Part shown: positions 25,442 to 33,721 of the stretch, one piece after another
Layout of the letters: each line of letters begins with the position of its first letter
Position numbering within the stretch: position 1 is the stretch's first letter
Origin: Paenibacillus doosanensis
GTDB lineage: Bacteria > Bacillota > Bacilli > Paenibacillales > NBRC-103111
Direction of reading: 5' to 3'
Length of the DNA: 64,000 nucleotides
NCBI RefSeq assembly: GCF_025060755.1
Contig: NZ_JANYUY010000032.1
Coordinates: forward strand, 1-64,000
The notes under the pieces: model-generated
Told to the model about the DNA's origin: nothing
Databases searched by the model: none
Seen by the model: the letters and a program-made list of their open reading frames with translations, nothing else
Position numbers and translations under genes: made by a program

Positions 25442-26497
25442 ATGGAATTGCCTACCCGGTCTATCGAGATTGGCGAACAAGAACATTCATCGCTGCAAAA
25501 AAACGTATGGAGCGAAAAGTACGTAAGCGCCTTTATGGTTGTCCAAGGAAAGAGAGAGCCTGTAAAGCTGCGCTATCGCGGAGGGCATACCCGGGATTAT
25601 CCGAAAAAATCGTACGAGGTCGTACGCGGAGGGAAAACTTATCATTACAATGCCGAGTATGACGATCCCTCCATGCTCCGCAATGCGCTTTCGTTCCGAT
25701 TTTTCGAATGGATCGGCGTTCCGAGTCCCCGCACCCGGCATTGCTTGCTTAGCCTTAACGGGCAAAGCCTCGGGGTGTACCTGGAGATTGAAGGAGTGGA
25801 CCGTCATTTTTTCGAGCGGCGCGGCATCGCGGTGCAAGCGTTGTTTTATGCAGTGAACGATTTTGCCAATTTTAAGTTGTCAAACCCGGAGTCCCGGCAG
25901 CCGAAATCGTCCTTATTTCGCGGTTATGAGCTGAAGATGGGGAGCGAATCCGACCGCATCCGCTGGAAATCGTTTATTTTGAAGCTTAATACGCTTAAGG
26001 GGAAGCAATTAAGTCGATACTTGAAGCAGCGGGTGGACATCGACAATTATGTAAAATGGCTCGCCGGCGCGGTCTGTACGGGAAACTACGACGGATTCGA
26101 TCAAAATTACGCCGTCTACTTGCACCGGAGCAAGCGCCGGTACCGGATCATTCCATGGGATTACGAAGGCACGTGGGGACGCAACTGCTACGGCAAAAAA
26201 TGCAGCAGCCGACTGGTCCGGGTCCAGGGATACAATCAGCTCACCCGCAAGCTGCTATCGTTTCCGAGCGTCCGCGCACAGTATAAAGCCGTGCTGCGCT
26301 CCGTGCTGAAGCGGCACTTCACGGTGCGGAACATCGCTCCCGTCGTCCTGCAGATGCACGAACAAATCGCGCCCCATATATACCGGGATTCGACGCGAAA
26401 ATGGTCGCACGGCGTCTTCGACGGAGAGCCGGAACTGATCCGCAATTATATTAAGGAACGGCGGAAAATTATTCTGGAATCTCTTAAAAAGCTATAA
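25442..26497 (+). CDS. cotH: CotH family spore-coat protein kinase
   Basis: 351-aa member of the CotH family, atypical secretory-kinase-like enzymes; B. subtilis CotH phosphorylates the coat proteins CotB and CotG. Visible family motifs are the Gly/Lys region RYRGGHTRDYPKKSYEV (about 42-58), YLEIEGVDRHFFERRG, NYDGFDQNYAVYLHRS and IPWDYEGTWGRN, whose Asp is the metal-binding Asp expected in the family. There is no signal peptide. ATG at 25442 is preceded by AAAGGCGG. It lies after the Cys/Arg-rich gene and upstream of a Spo0A-box-like palindrome. Confidence 0.87.
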   Translation: MELPTRSIEIGEQEHSSLQKNVWSEKYVSAFMVVQGKREPVKLRYRGGHTRDYPKKSYEVVRGGKTYHYNAEYDDPSMLRNALSFRFFEWIGVPSPRTRHCLLSLNGQSLGVYLEIEGVDRHFFERRGIAVQALFYAVNDFANFKLSNPESRQPKSSLFRGYELKMGSESDRIRWKSFILKLNTLKGKQLSRYLKQRVDIDNYVKWLAGAVCTGNYDGFDQNYAVYLHRSKRRYRIIPWDYEGTWGRNCYGKKCSSRLVRVQGYNQLTRKLLSFPSVRAQYKAVLRSVLKRHFTVRNIAPVVLQMHEQIAPHIYRDSTRKWSHGVFDGEPELIRNYIKERRKIILESLKKL

Positions 26498-26541
26498 AAA
26501 TGCAAGATGTGGAAGCTTAGGCGGCAAAAGCGGTAAAAATC

Positions 26542-26562
26542 TTTCGACAAAGTTTGTCGAAA
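26542..26562. promoter_or_regulatory. Perfect palindrome made of two inverted Spo0A-box-like sequences
   Basis: TTTCGACAAA-G-TTTGTCGAAA: each arm matches the recalled 0A box (TTTGTCRAA) on opposite strands. It ends 13 bp before the -35 box of the rel promoter and lies 45 bp after cotH. It has no T-tract, so an operator is more likely than a terminator. Confidence 0.6.
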
Positions 26563-26575
26563 TGGCGCAAATAAG

Positions 26576-26605
26576 TTGACGCAGAGCCTATTTCAAAGGC
26601 ATAAT
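26576..26605 (+). promoter_or_regulatory. Probable promoter of rel
   Basis: TTGACG (26576-26581), an 18-bp spacer and CATAAT (26600-26605), about 35 bp before the start codon. Confidence 0.65.
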
Positions 26606-26639
26606 GTATTAAAATCGATTTAAGGGAATGGATAAACGA

Positions 26640-28829
26640 ATGGGCATTGAACAGCTTCTTGAGAAGGCGTCCGGCTATGTAAAGGAAAATGATCTCAAGC
26701 GTATAAGAGAAGCCTACGAGTTCGCTGAACAGGCTCATTCGGGCCAGGTTCGCAAGTCGGGGGAGCCTTATATACTGCATCCTCTCGCCGTTGCCGAAAT
26801 CCTCGTCAACATGCAGATGGATACGACTTCGATCATTGCCGCACTGCTCCATGACGTGGTTGAGGATACAACCGTTTCTTTGCAAACCGTTGAAGAGAAA
26901 TTCGGGAAAACCTGTGCCATGCTGGTGGACGGCTTGACCAAGCTCGAGAAAATCAAGTTTAAAACGAAGGAAGAGCAGCAAAACGAAAACTACCGGAAAA
27001 TGTTTGTCGCGATGGCGCAAGATATCCGCGTCATTCTGATCAAGCTGGCTGACCGTCTTCATAATATGCGCACGCTTAAGCATCAATCGGAGGAAGCGCA
27101 GCGGCGGATCGCGTACGAGACGCTGGAGATATTTTGTCCGATCGCTCATCGTCTGGGGATCTCGGCGATCAAGTGGGAGATGGAGGACATCGCGCTGCGC
27201 TACCTGAACCCGCAGCAATATTACCGCATTGTCAATCTCATGCAAAAGAAGCGGGCAGAGCGCGAGAAGTACATCGAGGATGTTATCGCCACCGTCACCG
27301 AGAAACTGTCCGAGATGGGCATCGACAACGACGTATCCGGCCGTCCGAAACATATCTACAGCATTTATAAAAAAATGACCGCTCGCAACAAGCAGTTCAA
27401 TGAAATCTACGATCTGCTGGCGCTGCGGATTATCGTCGATAATATCAAGGATTGCTACGCGACGCTGGGCATCATTCATACGCTGTGGAAGCCGATGCCC
27501 GGCCGGTTCAAGGATTACATCGCGATGCCGAAGCCCAATATGTACCAGTCTCTGCATACGACGGTCATTGGCCCGAAGGGAGAGCCGCTGGAGGTGCAGA
27601 TTCGCACGTTCGATATGCACAAGACATCCGAGTACGGGATCGCGGCCCACTGGGCATACAAGGAAGGCAGCATGGTTCCTTCCGGAGGCTTCGGCGACAG
27701 GATGAACTGGTTCCGCGAAATTTTGGAGCTGCAGCACGAGGCTCAGGACGCGTCGGAGTTCGTCGAATCGCTGAAGATGGACTTCTTCTCGGATTTGGTG
27801 TTCGTCTTTACCCCGAAGGGGGAGGTGATCGAGCTGCCCGCAGGCTCGGTGCCTCTTGATTTTGCTTACCGGATTCATACGGAGGTCGGCAATCGCACGA
27901 TCGGGGCTAAGGTGAACGGACGCATCGTGCCGCTCGATCATCGGTTGAAGACGGGCGATATAATCGAAATATTGACGTCCAAGCATTCGTACGGACCGAG
28001 TCAGGATTGGATCAAGCTGGCGCAGTCTTCGCATGCCCGCAGCAAAATTCGCCAATGGTTCAAGAAAGAAAAGCGCGAAGAGAATGTGGAGAAGGGCAAG
28101 GACGCCATCGAGCGGGAGCTGCGTCGCCTCGGGATTGACCCTCCGACGCTGATGAAGGACGACGAGCTGATGGAGGTCGCCAAAAAGTTCAACTTCAATG
28201 AAATCGAGGATATGTACTCGGCCGTCGGCTTCAGCGGCATTACGGCGGCGCAGATCGTAACCCGGCTGACCGAGAAGCTGCGCAAGCAGCAGGAGGAAGC
28301 ACAGCAGCAGGCGATGCAGCTCACCAAAGAGGTCAAGGAAATCAAAGCGGCAGGGGAACGTAAAGGAAGGCCGACTCACGGCGTTCGCGTCAAAGGAGTG
28401 GACAACCTGCTTGTGCGATTCGCTCGCTGCTGCAACCCGGTTCCCGGTGATCAGATCATCGGATATATCACCCGCGGACGAGGCGTCTCCGTACACCGCG
28501 CCGACTGTACGAACATTCCGGGCGCCGACAACGGGGATGAAGGAAACCGCGTTATCGAGGTCGAATGGGCGGATTCCGTCGAAGCCAACTACAATGTGGA
28601 AATCGAGATTACGGGCCATGACCGGCTCGGTCTCGTCAATGAAGTGCTGCAGGCGGTTTCCGAGAGCAAGACCGTTATCTCCGCCGTATCGGCTAGATCG
28701 GACAAAAACAAGGTAGCGATTATTCACATGACGATTTTAATACGCAATATCGAGCATCTGTATGCGGTCGTCGAGAAAATCAAGCGCGTCAAGGATGTGT
28801 ACTCGGTGCACCGGATGATGCAATCCTAA
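26640..28829 (+). CDS. relA: Bifunctional (p)ppGpp synthetase/hydrolase
   Basis: Stringent-response enzyme that makes and degrades (p)ppGpp, about 729 aa. It has an N-terminal HD hydrolase domain (YILHPLAVAEI and LLHDVVEDT with the catalytic His-Asp), the synthetase domain (GRPKHIYSIYKKM, YDLLALRIIV, PNMYQSLHTTVIGP), a TGS domain (FVFTPKGEVIELPAGSVPLDF), a zinc-finger-like RCCNP region and a C-terminal ACT domain (ITGHDRLGLVNEVLQ). ATG at 26640 is preferred because AAGGGA at 26622-26627 directly abuts the in-frame ATG at 26628. It is followed by dtd as in Bacillus. Confidence 0.96.
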   Translation: MGIEQLLEKASGYVKENDLKRIREAYEFAEQAHSGQVRKSGEPYILHPLAVAEILVNMQMDTTSIIAALLHDVVEDTTVSLQTVEEKFGKTCAMLVDGLTKLEKIKFKTKEEQQNENYRKMFVAMAQDIRVILIKLADRLHNMRTLKHQSEEAQRRIAYETLEIFCPIAHRLGISAIKWEMEDIALRYLNPQQYYRIVNLMQKKRAEREKYIEDVIATVTEKLSEMGIDNDVSGRPKHIYSIYKKMTARNKQFNEIYDLLALRIIVDNIKDCYATLGIIHTLWKPMPGRFKDYIAMPKPNMYQSLHTTVIGPKGEPLEVQIRTFDMHKTSEYGIAAHWAYKEGSMVPSGGFGDRMNWFREILELQHEAQDASEFVESLKMDFFSDLVFVFTPKGEVIELPAGSVPLDFAYRIHTEVGNRTIGAKVNGRIVPLDHRLKTGDIIEILTSKHSYGPSQDWIKLAQSSHARSKIRQWFKKEKREENVEKGKDAIERELRRLGIDPPTLMKDDELMEVAKKFNFNEIEDMYSAVGFSGITAAQIVTRLTEKLRKQQEEAQQQAMQLTKEVKEIKAAGERKGRPTHGVRVKGVDNLLVRFARCCNPVPGDQIIGYITRGRGVSVHRADCTNIPGADNGDEGNRVIEVEWADSVEANYNVEIEITGHDRLGLVNEVLQAVSESKTVISAVSARSDKNKVAIIHMTILIRNIEHLYAVVEKIKRVKDVYSVHRMMQS

Positions 28830-28883
28830 CCGCGCCTGCACAAGCGGACGCCGGTCATTATTAGGAATAGAGGGTCATGCAAT

Positions 28884-29327
28884 ATGAGAATTGTCGTACA
28901 GCGCAGCAAGCAGGCGCAGGTTACAGTGGACGGACAAGTCGTCGGGGCGATCGCCCGCGGGCTTGTCCTATTGGTGGGCATTACCCATGAGGATACGGAG
29001 CAGGACGCCAAATTCGCTGCGGATAAAATCGCCGGCTTGCGTATTTTTGAAGACGACACGGAGAAGATGAACCATTCCGTACTTGATGTCGGAGGACAAA
29101 TATTGTCCGTATCGCAGTTTACGTTATACGGCGATTGTCGCAAGGGCAAACGGCCGAATTTCATGGCCGCGGCGCGTCCCGAGCAGGCAAAGCCTCTCTA
29201 CGATAAATTCAACGAGCTGCTTCGGGGGCACGGCCTCCAGGTGGCAACGGGAACCTTCGGCGCGATGATGGACGTATCGCTTATTAACGACGGACCGGTC
29301 ACTCTCATCATTGAAAGCAAATCATAG
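28884..29327 (+). CDS. dtd: D-aminoacyl-tRNA deacylase
   Basis: Hydrolyses D-aminoacyl-tRNAs, protecting translation from D-amino acids; cytoplasmic homodimer. 147 aa, standard length. The catalytic-pocket motifs SQFTLYGD (about 76-83) and the cross-subunit Gly-cisPro motif [11 protein letters not shown] (about 135-145) are intact. The ATG is preceded by AGAGGGTCATGCAAT. It lies 54 bp after rel, the same order as in Bacillus, and probably shares its transcript. Confidence 0.95.
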   Translation: MRIVVQRSKQAQVTVDGQVVGAIARGLVLLVGITHEDTEQDAKFAADKIAGLRIFEDDTEKMNHSVLDVGGQILSVSQFTLYGDCRKGKRPNFMAAARPEQAKPLYDKFNELLRGHGLQVATGTFGAMMDVSLINDGPVTLIIESKS

Positions 29328-29462
29328 ACTTTTGTGACGCCGCCGAGCAAGCATAGGTGGCCTGCGGCATAATGACCTCTTTGAACGGTTAGGTTTTAGC
29401 GGATTTGGACAAACTAGCAGTAAGAGTTCGCTACTTTCGCCTGTACAAGGAGATCATACTTT

Positions 29463-29639
29463 ATGCATCAATCCGGCAAAGAAAAAGCGGCCGTTCAACC
29501 GGAGCAGCAGCTGTTATTTTGCAGCGTGGAGGAATCGCTCGGCATGATTGCCGCGGCGCTATGCGATAACGAGCTGTCCGCAGGCTATTCTTCCGTCAGC
29601 GAGCAGTTGAAGAGGCAGCACCGCAAAACATTTCGATAA
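29463..29639 (+). CDS. Small hypothetical protein (58 aa)
   Basis: Not recognised. ATG at 29463 follows AAGGAG at good distance; the frame encodes MHQSGKEKAA...KRQHRKTFR, a soluble peptide with two Cys residues and a basic C-terminus. A terminator starts 7 bp after the stop, which supports a genuine transcription unit between dtd and the FAD oxidoreductase. No function can be proposed. Confidence 0.6.
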   Translation: MHQSGKEKAAVQPEQQLLFCSVEESLGMIAAALCDNELSAGYSSVSEQLKRQHRKTFR

Positions 29640-29646
29640 AATACGG

Positions 29647-29688
29647 CAGGCCCTGCGGGATCAAGGTTCCCACGGGGCCTGTTTCTTT
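29647..29688 (+). terminator. Rho-independent terminator
   Basis: CAGGCCCTGCGGG pairs, with two imperfections, with CCCACGGGGCCTG, followed by TTTCTTTT. Confidence 0.8.
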
Positions 29689-29854
29689 TCCAAGCCGCCG
29701 CGGTTATGTTACACTTAGTCTAGTTTTGTTTCAAGCCGCACGGGCGGCGCAACGAATTGAAACATTTGCCATGATTGGTCCGTATATAGTAGTTGGATCA
29801 TCGTTGCATTCAATTCGGCAACAGCTTCAAAAAAAATAGCTTGAGAGGTGCGTA

Positions 29855-31813
29855 ATGGGGAAAGCAGGTTATTCGACCGGCAATGCCAGGGGGTGGCTGT
29901 TAGCAATCATCGCTCTGGTCTTGGTGGCTGCCGTAGGGGCTGCGGTCTATATGTTCACAATGAAAAAGGGGGCTTCGCCCGGAAACGGCAAATCGAAGCA
30001 GCAGGCGTTAATGGAAGTCAAATCGTCCAAGGATATTAAAAGCAGCTATGATGTCGTCGTCGTCGGCACCGATCCGGAGGGTGTGGCTGCGGCCGTTTCC
30101 GCGGCGCGCAACGGGATGAAGACGCTGCTGGTCGACGGCAAAGACCGTACCGTGCTCGGCGGTCTAATGACGGAAGGCTGGCTGAACAGCATCGATATGA
30201 ACTATGAACCTGCCAAAGGGGTGCTCGGCACCCCGGAGATTATGAATAAAGGTATTTTCGGCGAATGGTACGGCAAAATCGAGGGCGATTCCTTCGATAT
30301 TACGACGGCGGCCAATGCTTTTTACACAATGGTCGCCAAAGAGAAAAACATCGACTTGCTGATGCAGGCCAAATCCATTGAGCCGACTGTCGCCAAATCG
30401 GCGGATACGACAACCGTTACCGGTGTGACCGTCACCAAAGCGGACGGTACGAAGCTGTCCATACAAGCCAAGGCGGTTATCGATGCAACCCAGGACGGAG
30501 ATATCGGAGACGCGGCCGGCGTGCAGTTTACTCACGGCAGAGAAGACTTGGGCGATGTGAAGAGCCGGATGGCGGTGACGGCGGTATTCCGTCTGACGAA
30601 TATTACTCCGGAGCGTTGGAAGCAGTTCGCCAAGACGATTGCCGATGAAGACAAGGGTCAGCAGAAGTACGGCATCAACGCAATGAGCCTGTGGGGCTTC
30701 GACAAGATGCAGAATTATCCTGCTGTCAACAAGGAGCGCGTCAGAATGCGCGGCCTGAACGGCGGCAGACAGAACGATAATACGATGCTGGTGAACGCGC
30801 TGCAAATTTTCGGTGTCGATCCGTTCGATCCGAAGTCCAAGCAGGAAGCGCAGCAGATCGCCAAGGACGAGCTGCCTCACGTGCTGGAATATCTTAAAAA
30901 AAGCTACCCCGACTTTGAAGGCGTCGAGCTTGACGGCATCGCTCCCGAGCTGTATGTGCGCGAATCGAGACATATGGTCGGCGAGTACCGGCTGTCGATC
31001 ATCGATTTGCTCGAAAACCGCGACCAATGGGACCGTATCGCCTTCGGCGGCTATCCGGTCGACATCCAGCGGACAAGCCCGGCCGATAACGGAGCCGTCG
31101 TCATCGATCCGGACAAATATGCGATACCGTTTCGCAGCATCGTGCCGCTGAAGGTGGACGGACTGCTCGTTGTCGGCAGAGCGGCGAGCTATGACACGCT
31201 GCCGCACGGCAGTGCGAGGGTCATCCCGGTTGGCATGGCCGAAGGTGAGGCGGCCGGCGCGGCCGCCAAGCTGGCGATAGAGCAGAACATGACGTTCCGT
31301 CAAATGTCGGCATCGAAGGAGACGATAGCGAAGCTGCAGGATACGCTGAACAAGCAGGGAATGGAGCTGAAGCCTTACTCGCTCAAGCCGGCTCCGTTCA
31401 TGGAGAATAAATCTTACGAAGGCTTGAAGACGGCGGTCAGTCTCGGTTTGGCGACTGGCGGGTACAAAAACGAATTCAATTTGGACGGCGCATCGAACGA
31501 GCAGCGGATGGTCAATCTGCTGAACGGCATGCGCAAGTTTAACCCGGAAGCTCTGGCAGGCAATCCGGCGGCGCCGATTGCAGGTCAGAAGGAGCCGGAC
31601 AAGCAGCCGCTCAGCCTGGATACAGCCGCCGCTATGATCGCGGCGCTCTTGAAGCTGGACGCTTCGCAAGGAGAGGCGCTTAGCGCACTGCAAGCCAAAG
31701 GCTATCTGAACAAGCAAACCGTCGACGGCATCGGCAAAAAGCAGGAGCTGACCAACGGCGATACGTACATGCTTATTAACGACGTATACAAAAAGGTAAA
31801 ACCGGCAAAATAA
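29855..31813 (+). CDS. Membrane-anchored FAD-dependent oxidoreductase
   Basis: 652-aa flavoprotein of the FAD_oxidored (PF12831-type) family. A short basic N-terminus and one membrane segment at about residues 14-35 (LLAIIALVLVAAVGAAVYMF) anchor it. The dinucleotide-binding motif is atypical, VVVVGTDPEGVAAAVSAARNG with Glu-type Rossmann end LLVDG, at about 66-95. VIDATQDGDIGDAAG and GRAASYDTLPHGSARVIP are characteristic of the family. The C-terminal 100 residues look like a separate helical domain. ATG at 29855 follows GAGAGGTGCGTA. Substrate is unknown; many relatives act in sugar catabolism. It is monocistronic, between the dtd and hisS transcription units. Confidence 0.82.
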   Translation: MGKAGYSTGNARGWLLAIIALVLVAAVGAAVYMFTMKKGASPGNGKSKQQALMEVKSSKDIKSSYDVVVVGTDPEGVAAAVSAARNGMKTLLVDGKDRTVLGGLMTEGWLNSIDMNYEPAKGVLGTPEIMNKGIFGEWYGKIEGDSFDITTAANAFYTMVAKEKNIDLLMQAKSIEPTVAKSADTTTVTGVTVTKADGTKLSIQAKAVIDATQDGDIGDAAGVQFTHGREDLGDVKSRMAVTAVFRLTNITPERWKQFAKTIADEDKGQQKYGINAMSLWGFDKMQNYPAVNKERVRMRGLNGGRQNDNTMLVNALQIFGVDPFDPKSKQEAQQIAKDELPHVLEYLKKSYPDFEGVELDGIAPELYVRESRHMVGEYRLSIIDLLENRDQWDRIAFGGYPVDIQRTSPADNGAVVIDPDKYAIPFRSIVPLKVDGLLVVGRAASYDTLPHGSARVIPVGMAEGEAAGAAAKLAIEQNMTFRQMSASKETIAKLQDTLNKQGMELKPYSLKPAPFMENKSYEGLKTAVSLGLATGGYKNEFNLDGASNEQRMVNLLNGMRKFNPEALAGNPAAPIAGQKEPDKQPLSLDTAAAMIAALLKLDASQGEALSALQAKGYLNKQTVDGIGKKQELTNGDTYMLINDVYKKVKPAK

Positions 31814-31854
31814 GCGGGATTGGACGATCGTGCCGTTCCGACGGCGAAATTGGC

Positions 31855-31883
31855 TTGACTTTGTCAAATTTCGATATTACAAT
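31855..31883 (+). promoter_or_regulatory. SigA-type promoter of the hisS-aspS T-box transcript
   Basis: TTGACT (31855-31860), a 17-bp spacer and TACAAT (31878-31883). Confidence 0.85.
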
Positions 31884-31889
31884 AGTGCA

Positions 31890-32214
31890 AAGAATCCATG
31901 AAGTGATACTTGATCCGTTGACGGGACAAAGTAATTCGAAAGCCCGCATAGTCAGAGAGGGAAGTCCAGGCTGCAAGCTTCCTTATGCGAATCGAATGAA
32001 CAGACCTCCCCGAGGACAGGCAGGGAACCGCGGACCGATTGTCCGTGCAGTAGCTGCTTCGCGTAGAGCGGGCGTTAACCGCATGAGTGTGAGTCTTCCA
32101 ACGATATGATTAAGGATATCGTGGCGGACTCGAATCGTGGGTGGTACCGCGGGAAGATATCGTGAACCGAGTCTCTCGTCCCTGGCTTTGAGCGCCGGGG
32201 GCGGGAGATTTTTT
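31890..32214 (+). promoter_or_regulatory. T-box riboswitch of hisS-aspS
   Basis: Contains AAAGTAATTCG (AGTA motif), CAGAGAGGGAAG in a stem-I-like arm (CGCATA pairs with TATGCG), the T-box GGGTGGTACCGCG near 32138-32150 and a terminator (CTCTCGTCCC...GGGGCGGGAGATTTTTT). The specifier could not be read safely; GAC and GAU (Asp) occur near the basal helix. Repeat copy 3 starts 3 bp after the T-tract. Confidence 0.85.
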
Positions 32215-32216
32215 AG

Positions 32217-32387
32217 TTGTTTAGGAAATGATGCGCAGCAATTTCCTGTGGATATCCGGGTTCTCCCCCGAAAGTAAAGTCTACCCATAGAACGATCTCA
32301 GAGGAAGGTTAGACGGCGATCCAGCTTAGGCTGGATGCGGACGGATTAAGCTTCAGAGCATAACGTCACTTTTGGGGGGATTTGTTC
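32217..32387 (+). repeat. Dispersed structured repeat, copy 3
   Basis: 171 bp, from TTGTTTAGG to GGGGGGATTTGTTC. It belongs to the subtype with CGGGTTCTCCCCCG and ATCCAGC-TTAG-GCTGGAT, as does copy 4. AGGAAAT/ATTTCCT is perfect; the GTCTACCCAT arm pairs imperfectly. It sits between the T-box terminator and hisS, so it is transcribed only on antitermination. Confidence 0.88.
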
Positions 32388-32433
32388 GTTGTTCAGCCGG
32401 ATTTCTGGAAGTCAATGAAAGGAGTGGCTATAG

Positions 32434-33690
32434 ATGAGTATTCAAAAGCCTAAGGGAACGCAGGATTTGCTTCCCGGCGAAGTCGAGAAATGGCAGTACG
32501 TAGAGAGCAAGGCCAGAGAACTGTGCCAAAGATTCAATTACCGCGAAATCCGCACCCCGATCTTCGAGCACACCGAGCTTTTCCAGCGGGGAGTCGGAGA
32601 GACGACGGACATCGTGGAGAAAGAAATGTACACGTTCCTGGATAAGGGCAACCGCAGCATCTCGCTGCGTCCGGAAGGGACGGCGGGCGTCGTTCGCGCC
32701 TATGTAGAGAACAAGCTGTACGGCGAGCCGGACGTCAGCAAGCTGTACTACATCGGGCCGATGTTCCGCTACGAGCAGCCGCAGGCGGGAAGATACCGCC
32801 AGCTGCATCAGTTCGGCGTGGAAGCGTTCGGTTCGGCCGATCCGAGTATGGATGCGGAAGTGATCGCGCTGGGGTATACATTCTACAGCGAGGTCGGCAT
32901 CAAGGACGTGACGGTGGAGATTAACTCCGTCGGCAATCCCGCCGTGCGGGCCGTCTATCGTGAGAAGATTCAGCAATTTTTCGCCCCGGTGAAGGAGAAG
33001 CTGTGCAAAGACTGTCAATCGCGCTTCGACCGCAATCCGATGCGGATTCTCGATTGCAAGATCGACCAGAAATACGGCGAAGGCGCGCCGACCATTCTGG
33101 AATATTTGGACGAGGAATGCAGCGTCCACTTCCAGGCGGTTCAGGATTATCTTAAGGCGATGAGCATCCCGTTCCGCATTAATCCGCGCCTTGTGCGGGG
33201 ACTGGACTATTATACGCATACCGCTTTCGAATACAAGGCGGCCGGCATCGGCGCCATTGACACGATCGGCGGAGGGGGCCGCTACAACGGACTCGTCGGC
33301 CAGATCGGCGGCACGGATCAGCCGGGCGTCGGCCTGGGCCTGGGCCTCGAACGCACGCTGCTGGTGCTGCAGGCGCAAGGAGCCGAGATCCCGGTAGCGA
33401 GGCCGCTCGACGTCTATCTGGTCGGGCTCGGCGAGCAGGCGGAGAAAGAGCTGCCCCGTTTGCTGCATGAGCTGCGCCAAGCGGGATTAAAGGCGGAGAA
33501 GGATTACTTGGGCCGCAAAATTAAGGCTCAGATGAAATCAGCCGACCGGTATCAAGCTCATTATGTCGCCATTCTCGGCGAAGACGAGCTGACCCGCGGC
33601 GAAATTACGGTGAAAACGATGGCCACCGGCGAGCAGCAGACCGTCAAGCTCGATGAATTTGCGGCGATCATGCGCAAGCTGAGCGAATAA
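32434..33690 (+). CDS. hisS: Histidyl-tRNA synthetase
   Basis: Class II aminoacyl-tRNA synthetase charging tRNA-His, cytoplasmic, 418 aa. Motifs: KPKGTQDLLP at the N-terminus, motif 2 in SLRPEGTAGVVRAY and FRYEQPQAGRYRQLHQF, the histidine-specific loops GLDYYTHTAFE and GGGRYNGLVGQ, motif 3 GVGLGLGLERTL, and an anticodon-binding C-terminal domain. ATG at 32434 follows GAAAGGAGTGGC. It is 31 bp upstream of aspS in a T-box-controlled operon. Confidence 0.97.
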   Translation: MSIQKPKGTQDLLPGEVEKWQYVESKARELCQRFNYREIRTPIFEHTELFQRGVGETTDIVEKEMYTFLDKGNRSISLRPEGTAGVVRAYVENKLYGEPDVSKLYYIGPMFRYEQPQAGRYRQLHQFGVEAFGSADPSMDAEVIALGYTFYSEVGIKDVTVEINSVGNPAVRAVYREKIQQFFAPVKEKLCKDCQSRFDRNPMRILDCKIDQKYGEGAPTILEYLDEECSVHFQAVQDYLKAMSIPFRINPRLVRGLDYYTHTAFEYKAAGIGAIDTIGGGGRYNGLVGQIGGTDQPGVGLGLGLERTLLVLQAQGAEIPVARPLDVYLVGLGEQAEKELPRLLHELRQAGLKAEKDYLGRKIKAQMKSADRYQAHYVAILGEDELTRGEITVKTMATGEQQTVKLDEFAAIMRKLSE

Positions 33691-33721
33691 TTATTTTTAA
33701 CCCTATGGAGGTAGATGAATC

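Noticed and set aside
26517-28727. 736-codon minus-strand open frame
   Set aside because: Antisense of rel, whose identity is certain.
31890-32214. Considered an RNase P RNA fragment because of GAGGGAAGTCCAGGCTGC
   Set aside because: Only a short stretch resembles the RNase P core. The promoter, T-box sequence, terminator and downstream hisS identify a T-box leader.
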